A DNA stretch of 64,000 bases, taken from the NCBI GenBank assembly GCA_024336345.1, contig JANFOG010000009.1, forward strand, positions 930,001-994,000, given 5' to 3'. A program made the translations under genes and the position numbers. The DNA is from Mariannaea sp. PMI_226 (taxonomy: Eukaryota; Ascomycota; Sordariomycetes; Hypocreales; Nectriaceae). The notes under the pieces are model-generated. The model was given only the letters and a program-made list of their open reading frames with translations, made no database searches and had not been told where the DNA came from. Below, piece by piece: positions 30,692 to 44,139 of this stretch; positions within the stretch are counted from its first letter, which is position 1, and each line of letters begins with the position of its first letter.

Positions 30692-33600
30692 ATGCAAGCC
30701 TACACGGAGCTAGCGGCTCCCTCAGCCGTCTCTCACTCACTGAGCCTCCCTCTCACATCCGCGAGCGCCAGTAATCTTGTTGTGGCAAAGGGTTCGCTGC
30801 TTCAAATCTTTGCTACGCAGACAATTTCCGCCGAAATCGACGCTCAGAATAACCAGACTTCATCAGCCCCAAAAGCCGAACCTGATTTTGATTTTCGAGC
30901 CAACGATGATGACGGTCTTGAGGCCTCCTTCCTTGGAGGGGAGTCCATCTTGGTACGAACCGATCGGACAAATAATACCAAGCTCGTACTGGTGGCAGAA
31001 ATACCACTGGCTGGAACTGTAATAGGTCTGGCTAGACTCAAGACTAAGAAGACGAAATCAGGAGGGGATGCTCTGTTGCTGGCCTACAAGGCTGCGAAAA
31101 TGTGCCTTGCCGAGTGGAATCCGGAGAAGAACACGCTCGAGACCATATCAATACATTACTACGAGAAAGAGGAATTGCATGGCGCACCATGGGAGGTTCC
31201 TTTTGGTGAATACTTCAACTTCCTCGAGGCCGACCCTGGTAGCAGATGTGCTGCCTTCAAGTTTGGATCGCGCAATCTCGCCATTCTCCCATTCCGGCAA
31301 TCGGAAGAAGACTTGGAAATGGACGATTGGGACGAAGATCTTGACGGACCGAGGCCGGTCAAGGAACCTGCGGCAGTCGCCAATGGAGATAGCGACAGTC
31401 TAGAAGCAACATATACACCTTCTTTTGTCCTTCGTCTCCCAATGCTTGATCCCAGTCTGGTCCATCCTGTGCACCTCGCCTTTTTGCATGAGTACAGAGA
31501 GCCAACCTTTGGCATCCTCTCGTCCAGCCAATCGCCAGCTCACTCCCTAGGTCAGAAAGATCACCTTTCATACAAGGTTTTCACCCTGGACTTACAGCAG
31601 CGCGCCTCGACGGCCATTCTATCGGTCACTGGCTTGCCAAGGGACCTGTATCAAGTTATCGCGCTACCGTCACCTGTCGGAGGAGCTTTACTAGTCGGCC
31701 AGAACGAATTGATCCATGTTGATCAATCTGGAAAGGCCAATGGCGTCGCGGTCAACGCTATGGCGAAGCAAATGACTTCTTTCAGCTTGACAGATCAGGC
31801 TGATCTCGATCTTCGATTGGAAGGCTGTACTATTGGACAGCTTTACATAGAAAATGGGGAGCTTTTGTTGATTCTCAACGATGGGCAACTTGGAATCATA
31901 TCGTTCCGAATTGATGGCCGAACTGTATCCGGAATCAGTGTAAAACTGATTGCTACCGAAAATGGGGGCAGCCTCGTAAAAAGTAGAGCATCTTGCACCT
32001 CAAGACTAGGCAAGACGTCAATGTTTATCGGAAGTGAGGATGGAGACTCCATTGTCTTGGGTTGGTCCAGGAAACAAGGACAAGAAAAGCGCCGCAAGGC
32101 CCGAGTTGTTGATCTGGACTTAGGCCTAGATGTAGATGACTTGGATCTTGATGATGATGGCGAAGACGACGACGATCTCTACGGTACCGAGTCTACAACT
32201 ATTAAACCCTCACAAATTACAAATGGAGCGGGCAAATCCGGCGAGCTGAGCTTCCGCATTCATGATACCCTGCTTAGTATCGCCCCTATTCGAAATTTCA
32301 CCTCTGGCAAGGCATCTTTCCACCCTGACAGCGAGGAAGCAACTCTCTCGCAAGGTGTCACCGCTGATTTGCAACTTGCTTGTGCCGTCGGTCGCGGCAA
32401 AGCCAGCTCTCTTGCCATTATAAATCGAAATATCCAGCCAAAGATTATTGGGCGGTTTGAATTCCCCGAAGCTCGTGGTTTCTGGACCATGTCGGTCAAG
32501 AAACCTATTCCTAAGTCATTGGGCGCAAACGTTGCTGCTGACAGCGACTACGAGCCCTTTGGGCAGTATGACAAGTACATGATTGTGGCCAAGGTCGACC
32601 TCGACGGTTATGAGACGTCTGATGTCTACGCTCTTACGGCTGCAGGATTTGAAACACTGGGAGGCACAGAGTTTGACCCAGCAGCCGGTTTCACTGTCGA
32701 CGCCGGGACAATGGGGAAACAAATGAGGATTGTTCAGGTCCTCAAATCTGAAGTTCGGTCGTATGATGGAGGTAAGTCCCACTAAATATATGTATATATA
32801 TATATATGTATATATCGTACGGTCTGTTGCGGTGTAACTGATACTTTCTAGACCTTGGACTGACACAGATCTTGCCCATGCTGGACGAGGAGACTGGGGC
32901 AGAACCAAGAGTTGTGAGCTCAAGTATCGCTGATCCGTACTTGCTCCTCATTCGCGATGATTCCAGTGTCTTTATTGCTCAAATTGATGGCGACAACGAG
33001 CTTGAAGAAGTGGAAAAGACAGATAATGTTCTCCTGACCACCAAGTGGCAAGCTGGCTGTCTTTATACCGATACCAATGGCACGTTTCAAGCCAACTCGA
33101 GTATCAAGGGTAATAAGTTCGAGCCCAAGATAATGATGTTCTTGCTTAGCACCGCCGGTGCTCTTCATGTGAGTACTACATTACGGCAAGTAAAACATCA
33201 ACTAACAATCAGTAGATATATGCTTTGCCAGACCTCTCTAAGCCCGTCTACGTAGCCGAGGGCTTGTCTTATATTCCACCCTCCCTCTCTAGCGGCTACA
33301 CTCCCCGTCGAGGCATGGTCCGTGAAACTCTCCGCGAGATCATGGTCGCTGATTTGGGCGATTCTATCTCCCAGTCCCCCTACCTCATCGTACGTTTGAA
33401 GCTGTCCTTGTTCTCATCTTAACATACTAACCATGCTTTCCAGCTCCGCCACCCAACTGATGATCTCACCATCTACAAACCCGTGCGCTTCCAGCCTGAA
33501 GGAACGGAATCCTCGCTCAAAACATCCCTCTCCCTCCAAAAATGTACCAATCCAACCCTGGCGCAGACCCCCGTCGAGACGACAGGCGACGATACCGTTC

Positions 33601-35227
33601 AAGAATCACGCTTCGTTCCGCTACGAGCATGCGCCAACGTGAACGGTTACAGTACTGTTTTCCTTCCTGGCTCGTCCCCAAGCTTTGTCATCAAGTCCAG
33701 CAAAAGTATTCCCCGCGTCATTGGTCTACAAGGTCTCGGCGTGAGGGGTATGAGTCCTTTCCACACAGAGGGCTGTGAACGAGGTTTCATCTATGCAGAC
33801 ACTGATGGCATTGCCCGAGTCACTCAGCTGCCCCCAGACACAAACTTCACCGAGCTAGGTCTTTCAGTTAAGAAGGTACCTCTAGGTTGTGACGTCCGGG
33901 AGATCGCATACCACCACCCTACTGGAACGTACATCGCTGGTTGCATGACCTACGAGCCCTTTGAACTCCCACGCGATGACGATTACCACAAGGAATGGGC
34001 CAGGGAAACTATTTCCTTCCCACCAACTTTAGCCCGCGGTGTTCTCAACCTCATCAGTCCTATTAGCTGGACCATCATCCACCAATTCGATCTTGAATCA
34101 TGTGAATCCATTGAGTGTATGAAAACACTACACCTGGAAGTATCAGAGGACACGAAGGAGCGACGCATGCTCCTTGCCGTAGGCACAGCATTATCTAAGG
34201 GTGAAGACTTGCCTATTCGTGGCCGGGTGCATGTCCTTGACATCGTCACCGTCATTCCTGAACCTGGCAAGCCGGAGACAAACAAGCGTCTCAAGCCCAT
34301 CGCTCGCGAGGACATTCCCCGCGGCGGTGTCACCGCGCTCTCTGAGATCGGCTCGCAAGGTTTGATGCTCGTCGCACAGGGACAAAAATGCATGGTTCGA
34401 GGTCTCAAGGAGGACGGGTCTCTGCTACCCGTCGCGTTCCTCGATATGAGCTGCCACGTCTCAAACGCTCGAACACTGCCCAAGACGGGATTGTGCTTGA
34501 TGGCTGATGCCTTCAAGGGCGTGTGGTTTGCTGGCTACACGGAGGAGCCGTACACATTCAAGATCCTCGGTAAAAGCAACGGACAGCTGCCCTTGCTTGT
34601 GGCAGACTTCCTACCAGATGGTGATGATTTGGCAATTGTGGCCGCAGATACAGACGGTGAACTACATATTCTCGGCTTCAACCCCGAACGTAAGTTACTA
34701 TCGCCTTTTAATCCTCTTCACAATGTGCATATACTGACTCACATACAGATCCCAAATCCCTCCAAGGACACCTCCTACTCCATCGTACATCTTTCTCCGT
34801 AACCCCCAACGAACCGACATCAACCATGCTTCTTCCTCGCACCGTACCCCCAACTCACCCAACCCCGGACTCACCTCCTCACATCCTCCTCCTCGCCTCA
34901 CCTTCCGGCCACATCTCTTCCCTTGTGTCCCTCCCCGAGACCACCTACCGCCGTCTCCTGTCCGTCACCAACCAACTCCTTCCGCAACTCACCCCCCACG
35001 GCGGCCTCAACGCCAAAGCCCACCGCCTCGGCGAATCTCATCGCGCGGTGGGTGTGGAAACCGCCGCCGGCAGGGCCATTGTGGACGGCGCCGTGCTGGC
35101 GAGGTGGGCCGAGCTGGGAGCTGCGAAGCGTGCCGAGGTAGCAGGTAAAGTTGGATACGATGGTGTTTCAGAACTGAGAGAGGAGCTTCAAGCACTGCTG
35201 GGTTGGAGCGGACTGGCCTATTTCTGA
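30692..35227 (+). CDS. CFT1: Cleavage and polyadenylation factor subunit CFT1 (CPSF160)
   Basis: Five exons, 30692-32771, 32852-33168, 33216-33389, 33444-34689 and 34749-35227, give 1431 residues. Introns are 80, 47, 54 and 59 nt with GTAAGT, GTGAGT, GTACGT and GTAAGT donors. The protein is the large beta-propeller subunit of the nuclear pre-mRNA 3'-end machinery and helps recognise the poly(A) signal region. The start MQAYTELAAPSAVSHSLSLPLTS followed by ASNLVVAKGSLLQIF is the conserved N-terminus. The central acidic Asp-rich stretch (about 480-505) is typical of the family. The C-terminal half contains the CPSF_A region (SYLEL-type strands through LGFNPE), and the end GWSGLAYF is near the usual terminus. 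An upstream in-frame TTG is not used. TA repeats fill intron 1. The length fits the family (about 1350-1450). Confidence 0.95.
32785..32815. repeat. TA-rich microsatellite in CFT1 intron 1
   Basis: Imperfect TA/TG run inside the intron. Confidence 0.75.
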
Positions 35228-35766
35228 GTAGGAATATTGTATCGTTTTCAAACAGGACCGAGTTGCACTCAGGAAGGAATTTCGCTGCGTTCATAATGAG
35301 TAGAAGTTGTGAATTATGTTACAAAAAAAGGATATAGTTAATACAGTTGAGCAGACCTCCCAAAATAGATACAGATTTTTATTTGGGTATGATTCAAAGT
35401 CTTATTGGTGATTCTTGTATTGCGTGGCTCTAATCTTGATTCCCCAATTAGAGGACGAACGACAAATTGCAACCATAGTTCCACTTTGACCGCGGTCTTT
35501 TCGATCTATGACAATGCCTAACTTTGGCAAATTTTCCTATCCAATTCTTCCTTCCCTCCGTCAGTAGTAGACCAACGACACAGCCCTCGTCCAAAGAGTT
35601 CGATAGTGTATCTGTCTCTATTTACAATAACATATTCATTCGATTTGTGTGCAACATCCCAATCTAACGTCCCTCAAAGAAAATGATAAAGACAATTGGT
35701 AAAGGTGTCTGCCAGCACGTTATATGAATCAAACTGCCGATTTCTTGTCGCCCAATCTATTCACTG
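35228..35766. other. Convergent 3' region CFT1 / Pal1
   Basis: AT-rich, no coding frame. It holds both 3' UTRs. Confidence 0.45.
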
Positions 35767-37457
35767 TTAGGCAGCCTCCGCCTTCTTACGACGGATGCTA
35801 CCGAGACGGCGCCTGATTCCTTCACTTATTCGTTTGCTTGTAGAGTTGTGACGACCAAGGCCCGCGCTGTTCGCTGAGGTGGAGCCTGGTTGCTCGTATG
35901 ACCTATGGCGATTGGTGATCGGAGGCCGAGACTGCATTTCATACTCGGCAGGTTGGCCCTTTTCACGACGTTTCTTCTCCTTCAACTCTCTATCTCTCTC
36001 GAAATTGGGCCCTTTGCCCTTCAAGTCGTCCGGATGGTATTCCTATTCGTATGTCAGCATATGAATCCCAGTTAGACGGCCTGGTAATACACTTACAATA
36101 TTGTCCCAGCGCTTGTAGGCGCCTCCGGCAGCATCTGGCTCTCTCATCAAGTCTGCGCCTTCTTTATAATGCATCACATTACCACGGAAGTCCTCAGCAC
36201 CGCTGGGAATAACAGCTGTGCCTTGTAACGGCATGTTCTTGTGGATGGAATCCTCCAAAAATTCCCTAGGAGTAGCTCGAATGGCTTCCATATTAGAATC
36301 ATGGACAGCGGCAACCGGTGAATACGCCATATCTCGGTTACGACTGATGAGAGCGGCATCATAGGGACCGCTATGATGGTAGGTGCCTCCGATCGTATCA
36401 AGGGCATCAATGGTGTCAGTGTGGGGCATATTCACGCGCCGGAGGTGGGGTGCATGGTCTGCGGCGCGGGCCTCTTTCCTGAGAATATCGAGAGGCCGGT
36501 GGCTCATATCACCTGGGAATCGTTGAGTGACTGAAGGGTTGCGTCTGATGTCACCAGTTCCGGTGCTGAAGCTACGTTGGTGGTGATATTCGGGCCGGTC
36601 TCGATTCAGTTGCGGCATTCGAGTACTTGATGAACGAGTTACGGCAGAGTTGGGGGGATACCGACGTGGATGATGGGGACGGCCGTGAGGAGATCTTGGG
36701 GGGGTCGTGGGGTGTAAACTTGATTCCTTTGGAGAGCTGTGGGCATCGGAGAAGGGATTTGATGGGTGAAAGTTTGAGCGAGATGGGCTTGCTGAAGCAG
36801 GAGGGGTCAGATGGCTGGGTTGGCGTCTGTGATTTGAGCTGAGATTTTGATTATGTTCAGGACTTCTAAATGGAGAATCAGGACCTGGATTTGAGAGGTT
36901 GAATTTCTTGAATTGGGCCGCGACAGATCCAATGCCGGTATCTTGGCTTGGTTCAGGTGCCGTTAGAGGATCAAGAATGTAAGCTTTTGCCTGGAGAGAA
37001 GGGAATGAGGTTAGTCAAATATGAGCGGGACGGATAGCCAGATGTCGAGATCAGAATTCAAGTTGGGCTTTTATGGTGCGATAAGGGACGTTTGGCTGCC
37101 TGTATCTGCGGAAAACCTGGCGGCGCATCACTTGAGCTCCTCTGGACGACGGTCTATTGGCGCTTGCCTGCCATTGGAGGACTCCAAGAGATCATGGGAA
37201 ACTGCGGCGGATCCCAGTCATATTGGTACCAAGGTCCACGATGCAGATCGACACAAACGAAAGAAAAGGACCCCAGTTGGACCCTCTAGTATTCATCATA
37301 GATTTAGGGATAAATCGATTAGGCATAGGGTGAGTGTGCCGTGGATAGAGAAGTGAGGCGAGAATTGGATTATTGTACAAGGGTCGAAACGTGAGAAGAT
37401 CACCAAAGAAAAACCCGAACTACTCACCCATTGCTTATCGCTGCTTCCTTCCTTCAT
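35767..37457 (-). CDS. Pal1 family cell morphology protein
   Basis: Three minus-strand exons, 37457-37428, 36990-36097 and 36042-35767, give 399 residues. Intron 1 is 437 nt (GTGAGT/CAG, phase 0) and leaves a ten-codon first exon reading MKEGSSDKQW that joins to AKAYILDPLTAPEPSQD. Intron 2 is 54 nt (GTAAGT/TAG). The middle part is a Ser/Pro-rich disordered region. The Pal1 domain begins around HTDTIDALD and includes YHHSGPYDAALISRN, SPVAAVHDSN, a P-L-x-G-T-A motif and GGAYKRWDN followed by EYHPDDLKGKGP. Pal1 proteins associate with sites of polarised growth and endocytosis; in fission yeast Pal1 acts with the membrane-coat protein Sla2. The C-terminus is basic (GIRRRLGSIRRKK), suited to membrane contact. 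The first exon is short but its coding join is in frame and typical of filamentous fungal homologues. Confidence 0.9.
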
Positions 37458-40018
37458 GGTGGTGACGGATGATGGGGTGACGAGTAAATGAGAGTGGAGA
37501 GGGCCTCAGACAATGAAGAACATCAATCGATGACAAGTTTTGAAGAATGCGCTCTGTGGTTACTTGATGATTTCAGACCTTGTCAGGGTGATTCGATGGG
37601 GGGGTTTCCCAGGTCTAGTTGTGGTCTCGATGATGAAAATGAGAGTAACTCAAGTAGATTTGGTCAGCTTGAGGCGGGGTTTCGCCAATCGAGCCACAAC
37701 CCAGTGCAGACAGTTAAATTCCAGTGGCCAAGTGAGGGTGAGTCAGGGCTGGAGTGAATGCTGGTCAAGGCAAGACGTTTAGGTGACTGACTGTAGGCGA
37801 CGATATTCAATTCTGAATGGCGATGGCAGATAAATCAAGACAAGATATGGAAGGAGGCCCCGGATGGCCGGAGTAAAAGCGCCCACAGATGTTTGGATGA
37901 AAGAAAAGAATGAAGCTGGGAACTTTGAACTTTGGATGTGTACAAGACCTGGAGCGTGCGAAGGAAGGTGCGAAGCAAGGGAAGATAAAGCACGGAACGG
38001 CAGGAAGGTATGGTAAAGTAGGTAGGAGGATGCAGTACTGTAACTTTGGGAAGGCACAGCAAAAGGTCAGGAATGGGGCGGGACTGGATTGAAGTTGCCC
38101 GGAACCGGTACGAAGCAAATGTCGTCAACCAGAGACGCGGTTTAAGGTACGAAGTACAGTACTATGGTACTGTATGCCTATGTCCCCTCCACCCATCCCA
38201 ATGTCCATCCCCTCCATTTCATTCACCGTCCTGTTTCTAGAATCTGCCACCCACCGCTCGCACGAGGCACATGTCATCTATCCACTATCCCTAGCTTCTT
38301 CGAGACGCACGTCACTCATCCAGCATTTGACTGAGAAACTTGGCGGTCTGGAGGCTGCCTACCAAGTACCTCGTCGTCTATACATCTAAACGCGTGGCAG
38401 ATACCCCTCCCACGGTTGCCCAAAGTTAGCACAGTCCGGTCCAGCCCAAGCCCAGCCCAGCTTTGCCTCGCCCTGCCGTAGCCTGACCAGTGATGGAGGG
38501 GCTTGCTCGTTTATTGCGGTGGTGCCAGGCCCTTCGCTTGTGCCTAGCTGAGTGACAAGACAGGGTCCAAAATACAAAAGGCACCACCCTTATCAGAATA
38601 CGAGGCTCTGGCTTCGATTCGTCACTATGGGTCATCGAGACTGTCGACGTCAATCATTCCATCCAAATATCTGTACGGCAGAAGGCACGTCCTCGGAACA
38701 ATCGGTTAAAATGCGCCATCCATAGCCTCATTACCTAGATCAAGTACTCCGTACATCCTGCTTTTAGATAAGGCAATCAGGGTGCCCTTCTGCAAGCACT
38801 CTGCGCGCACCAAGAACCCCACCACCAAGCTTCCAGTGGCAAGTGAGAGGCCAAGAAAAAAAAAGTCGCACTCGTATGAGGTACAGAGTACATCATCGTC
38901 AGGCCACATGGTAGTGTGTTATGAACAAATTGAAACGAAATCAAGCGTCAATAAAGGCTGCGCCAACTACTTCGTATTATCTCAAGTACATCGAAAAGCC
39001 ACCGTGAACAAGTTACCAACACAGTATCCGTACTCCTGTCTGGGCACCCGTTTGGCTGATATTGGAGGTTCACTGGAGGTTTGCTCTCAGTAGACACAAT
39101 CCTTAGGCTTTCGACAACCTAGTTCTACGGACATACCAGCTCACTCTTGTGTACCTATGCAAGCCCAGGCTCAGCCAAGAGGATATTGTAAGCGTCTAGA
39201 AAATCTTCGTTCATGTAGGCTCAAGCTCCGCAACTGCAGGAACAAAACTCGTTCCAGCCACATTTCGGCTGTGGAGTGCATGATTCGCTCAAGCTAAAAA
39301 CCACCAAGACCAGGTTGACTGAATCAGGAGTCCCCTGAACTGCAGGAGAATGCACCTTGAGCTCGGTGGTTCGGGCGCGAACTACGGGGATGCTGCTATG
39401 TCTCAGATGTGTAGGATATGCAAACACAGTTCTCTCATCACGCCAAGGAATCTCTCAGCAGACTGACAAATCCCCTTGCTATACCTGGGTAGAAACCTAT
39501 GCATCTCCTTGATTAGTTAGTGGTATAAGGAAGGGAAGCAGCCATTCTATCTCTGCTTTTTGACTTGTGCTCTCAGCTTCTTTTCAGTACAAGAACGTTC
39601 CAGTCAATGAATTCAAGTTCTCGCATCACGGACCATGTTCTCCTCGCACACAATGTACATGCTTCATAAGTAATAACTCGTCTCTGTGTTGCTTTTTTTT
39701 GTCGTGGATTCACAAATTTATGCAGAGCCCACTGTCAAAATGCACAGTGGCTCCCAGTCGGCCTAGTTGCTAAAGTTCCCCAGCGGGCCTGCGCACGCAA
39801 CAGTTCTTCTTTGATCACCTTGCATCCATCCACTCACCCACCGCCAGTTTGCGCTTGACTGATGTCTGGCTAACTCAGGTCGAGACCGGATGCAGGAACC
39901 ATTGGCCAATTCTCGACCGGTAGTTGGCTAATCCCCTACCCGCATTGGAGCTCCTCCTCCTCCTCCTCCTCCCTCCTCTGATCATCAAACTTGCTGGGCA
40001 GCACCCATCCCCCGGGAC
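37458..40018. other. 2.6 kb spacer, no supportable gene
   Basis: Divergent promoter region of Pal1 and USB1. Short open frames on both strands show no family. A TCC/CTC repeat near 39950-39975 lies in the USB1 leader. Confidence 0.4.
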
Positions 40019-41055
40019 ATGGCGCTGGTTGACTATTCATCCTCCGACTCGGCCGAGGATGACACGGCCGGCCAACTGCCACCGCCCAAACGCCGCAAGG
40101 CCCACTCCTCCGACGTTGCCGCCTCGGACACCGCGAATGACAGTAATGCCGTCACAAACGCCAAGTGTAAGAAAGCCGATGACGTATCGGACATGCCACC
40201 ATTGCCATCACATTTTCACGATTTGTATGCATCTACTGTGCGACATAGTGTTGTAGATGATCCAACCCTCCATCACGGTCGCCGCCGGCAGATCCCTCAT
40301 GTTGTTGGCAACTGGCCCACACATCTCTATGTGGAGTGTGAGTAGAGTACCCAAGTTTGGCATATTTTCTTACTTCACTTTCATTCTCATCATGCTGACA
40401 AGCTCGAAAAGGGCATCCAACAGCTGCGCAACATAGTGATTTATTTGACCTTATTGGCGATGTTCAAATTCAACTGCAAGAAATCAAATTGCATAGCTTC
40501 CTGACCAGCGATCTTGGTGCACCGCTCCCCTTACACATTAGTCTTTCTCGGCCATTGTCCCTCCCTACAAGCGATAAGGACTCATTTCTAGAGATGACCA
40601 CTCAGAGTATTCACAACAGCGCTACCAAGACTTTCATAGTTCGACCGAAAGACCTATTTTGGTTTAGATCTCCTGATTCGAATCGCACATTTCTCGTTCT
40701 CCGCGTAGCCAGCGCACCGGAAGACGAAAAGCATTTGAACGACGAACTACTGGCGCTTCTTACGCGTTGTAACGAAGTTGCGAAGAAATTTAAACAGCCT
40801 ATCCTGTACCAAAAAGGTGTAACGGAAGCAGATGGGAAAGCGTTTCATATATCCATCGGCTGGACATTTGATCATCCAAGCGACGGCAACTCGATGGAAA
40901 TGCTACAGGTCTTTGATGAAACAAAATTTGGTACTATTCGGTCTTGGAAGATTGAGGTTACGGGAATCAAGGCGAAAATCGGCAACGTAGTAAATCACAT
41001 CGCTTTGGACCGATCTGAAAGAACTGGCACGAGGCGTAAGCTCTTTGAACCATGA
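40019..41055 (+). CDS. USB1: U6 snRNA phosphodiesterase USB1/Mpn1
   Basis: Exons 40019-40337 and 40412-41055 give 320 residues. The 74-nt intron has donor GTGAGT, a CTGAC branch and an AAG acceptor, chosen because the join reads YVEWHP, as expected in the family. Usb1 is a 2H phosphoesterase that trims the 3' uridine tail of U6 snRNA and leaves a protected end, which is needed for U6 stability and splicing. The two catalytic H-x-S motifs are HIS at 148-150 (in HISLSRP) and HIS at 252-254 (in FHISIGW). The N-terminal 55 residues are low-complexity with a PKRRK nuclear signal near 23-28. The length is slightly above the human enzyme because of this N-terminal extension. Confidence 0.93.
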
Positions 41056-43569
41056 CCTGATCCTGAACATCGTTTATTCAGAATTGATGTCTGGCTTATT
41101 GTTGAACTCAAGATTCTATCTGGAGATGAGACTCAAGTAGTCTGGTGAAGGCTCTGTCACGGCACAACCGTTTTAAACACTTTTGCGAGAACAACCACGT
41201 ATGCAACTTCGAAACCCATGGTTTGGCTGAGGTCGAGGGGTTTAGCATAGAGAGAAGATTCGGATGCCTCGGGTTCATGAGCGCTGCTGGGTGGGCTGGA
41301 ACATTGAATTGGGATTCGAACCATGCCATGGGTGTTGTGGCCCTAGTGACCAGCATGCAGCATCATCTGTTGACGTAGGCCTACAGTGAGGAATGGGTAG
41401 CGTTTCCCGAAAACGGTGATTTCCGTTTCTCATAAGATAGAGCATACAGGTCTTACTTCTGCTCATAATTGATTGGTGAGTTCCAGCAGCAAAGCCGCTC
41501 GCTCAGACTATTTACATCCAATCAAGATAAGAAAGAACGAAGTCGGAAGCCTTGACGGAGGTCCAACATGAAAGACTGAATGAGGTCCCTGAAAAGCGAC
41601 ATTACTATAATGGTATGATGGAATTTTCCATATTGGCCCATTTTTTATCATTACGACACTGGGAGACCTCACAGTAGGCTGACATCTCAGGATAGTGTTT
41701 TGTGTTGTTTGTTTGTTTGTTGACCCTCGTGGTTTCACGATTTGTCAGATCGTGGGCTATTTATTGAGAGGCAAAATAAGCTACAATAGCATTCCATGAG
41801 AAAGGAAAGAGGGTATGTGATTGGGGTAAATCCGACTTGTGCTTTTTCCTGCGTCTGTTCCTTTTGTTCATTTTCTTTCGGTATGAGATGCTTGCAGGTA
41901 TTCGGGCCGTGGCTAATTGTTTCTCGGCTTCCATCACCATAGGTTGAATGTGAATGTGAATGTGAAAACACGCTACACACGACATTGGTCAAACAATTGC
42001 TGACCAAACATCGGTCGTTCGCTTTTTTTGTCTTCATTTCTTGAAAAGGAATGTAAAAAGAAAAGAAAAATTAATACTGTATAATGCCATTGCAGAACAC
42101 ACTTCCAATTTCCAACAGCCGGCTTCCTCCAAAGAAGCGCCATCAGACCCAAACGGTTCTCATCTCTATGGTACTTGCAGACTCACGGAAGTACATGCAT
42201 AGATCCATTGCGTTACATTATAGGCTGGCTCTTCCCGGACAGCCCCTGCAGGTTGCTGAACGACATCCCGTGTGTGCCGCGACTGGTCCAGGCCCAAATC
42301 CCTCCCCTGCGGTTGTACAGACTGAAGACTGAAAATTGAAAACTGGCAAATCGGTCTGAGAAACCTGTGTTGAGACATCTAACGGCGTGCACATTCATAG
42401 GTGGGGACGTAAACGGGCCGTATTTCAGGCGGTGCAGAGATGGAGTCATTGTAAATTTCTTGGTGTGTCATGATGCCTCAAAGAGCTTCATGGACTCAGG
42501 TACAACCGGCAGAGGACACAGGTGCCAGCTAGTCAGGGAGAGGCACGTCTGATCAAACGATGTAACGCGCATGTTTTGTGCGTGGGTGTTTACGTACCCA
42601 TGTGATGAAGGTAGGTATTTTTCTTGTCTTGCACCCGTTTTTGCAGGTTGGGGTATTGCATCCGCTTTTTATTTTTTTATTTACCTTGGGGTTTGTTTAC
42701 ATTGGGTTTTCTTGACTTATTAGCATTCCCCCCCCCCCCCCCCCCCACTCTCTTTCTGCATCCCTCAACTTCTCTCACTTATTCACCAACACCAGTCGCG
42801 CCTCGTTCGCTTGATCGAAAAAAGAAAAGAAAGGGGAGGGAAAAAAAAGAGTCTTCTGTTTCTTCTCCTGATTCTTCTTCTTCTGCTTGTTCACATCTCT
42901 CGCTTTTGCGGCTTCAAAGAGATACGCATTCCTTTACTTCCTCAGCGTTATCGTGCCATAAAAGTCACTAACTCGGGCGTGTTTCGATTTGTTCCCTCAA
43001 TCGCGCCTTTTCTTCTTCTTTCTCCTCCCCCCCACTTCCGTCTCTCTCGATCCTACGGGGTAATTCCTCAGGTTCTCTTTCCCGTCGCCGCGGGTCCTTG
43101 ACACTTTCTGGGCCCTGGTCCCGGGTCACCAGCACCAACCACCCCTCTAAAGCGTTGCCCCCTCCCTCCCCGCGCGAAACCTTGCACCACCATCAAATCC
43201 AAGTTCAGCGCCAAACTTCACCTACAAAAACAAAGTCTGTCAGACCTCGCGTGACTTTCTGTCTTGGGACTTTACGCAGAATTATCAAGGAGAGCCATTC
43301 TTCTTTTCACCACCTCCTCTTTGGGCCCCCGTTTTATCGTTCTAGTTTGTCCAATTTTGGCCCCCCTCCCCAGGTCCCTCCTTGCGTGGCTTGCCGACTA
43401 CCAAAACCGATCCGAACTTCTTCCACTTCGCGAAACAATCTTCGTCCCCAAACACCACTTCCATCCGACAGCGATCCCGGTTTTCTCAACGTCTGTCGAC
43501 TTTCTAATACCCTGCTACGGCAGATATCTTGGCTTCGCCCCCCTCCTTCTTCCGAGAACAGCAATACCC
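41056..43569. other. 2.5 kb spacer, no supportable gene
   Basis: USB1 3' flank, then CKS1 promoter and a long pyrimidine-rich leader from about 42640. A G+T-rich segment lies near 42600-42720. No domain-bearing frame. Confidence 0.4.
42728..42746. repeat. Poly-C tract (19 C)
   Basis: Uninterrupted run of 19 C about 0.8 kb upstream of the CKS1 start. Confidence 0.9.
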
Positions 43570-44139
43570 ATGGACATCGACATGAGCCGCCGTAATACCT
43601 CCCCTCGGCCCCTCTCCGATTCGGAGCGAGCCCGCCTCGACGAGTTCATTGACTCTATCCACTACTCTGCCAGGTATGATATCCCCTTCCTTGCTTCTCT
43701 CGCAACTCTCCCAGGCTGGCGATTGTGCTAACGCCCTGATCTACGTTCCACAGATACTCCGATAGCGAATACGAGTACCGCCATGTGCAGCTCCCCAAGG
43801 CCATGCTCAAGGCTATCCCGAAAGACTACCATGATTCCTCCAAGGGCACTCTTAAACTTTTATGGGAGGAGGAATGGAGAGCGTTGGGTATCACTCAGGT
43901 ATGTCCTTCCCGTCTGCGGGCCTTGAAGGGCCTTCACTAACCCTATCAACAGAGTCTAGGCTGGGAGCACTATGAGGTTCATGAGCCTGAGCCACATATT
44001 CTCTTGTTCAAGTAGGTGGCCTTCCCTGCGCCGTTCCAAATCAGCTACTTTCTCTATTTTGTGATTTGTCTATGGGAAAGCTCCAGCTGACTTGCTTGTT
44101 TTCTATAGGCGACCACTCAACTTCCAAGCACCGCAGTAG
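43570..44139 (+). CDS. CKS1: Cyclin-dependent kinase regulatory subunit CKS1/Suc1
   Basis: Four exons, 43570-43673, 43754-43898, 43953-44011 and 44109-44139, give 112 residues. Introns are 80, 54 and 97 nt with donors GTATGA, GTATGT and GTAGGT. CKS proteins bind the cyclin-dependent kinase and phosphorylated substrates and help multisite phosphorylation in the cell cycle. Motifs are [20 protein letters not shown], the [10 protein letters not shown] stretch, and the signature [35 protein letters not shown], with the conserved Leu-Gly-Trp-x-His-Tyr and [10 protein letters not shown] parts. The HEPEPH hinge is present, which allows strand exchange in the dimer. An N-terminal ATG at 43582 is an alternative start. 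The short first 25 residues are outside the fold. Expression sits behind a long pyrimidine-rich leader. Confidence 0.96.

Noticed and set aside
41310..41325. Box-B-like sequence GGTTCGAATCCC on the minus strand
   Set aside because: The surrounding bases do not pair into a T-arm or acceptor stem and there is no box A.
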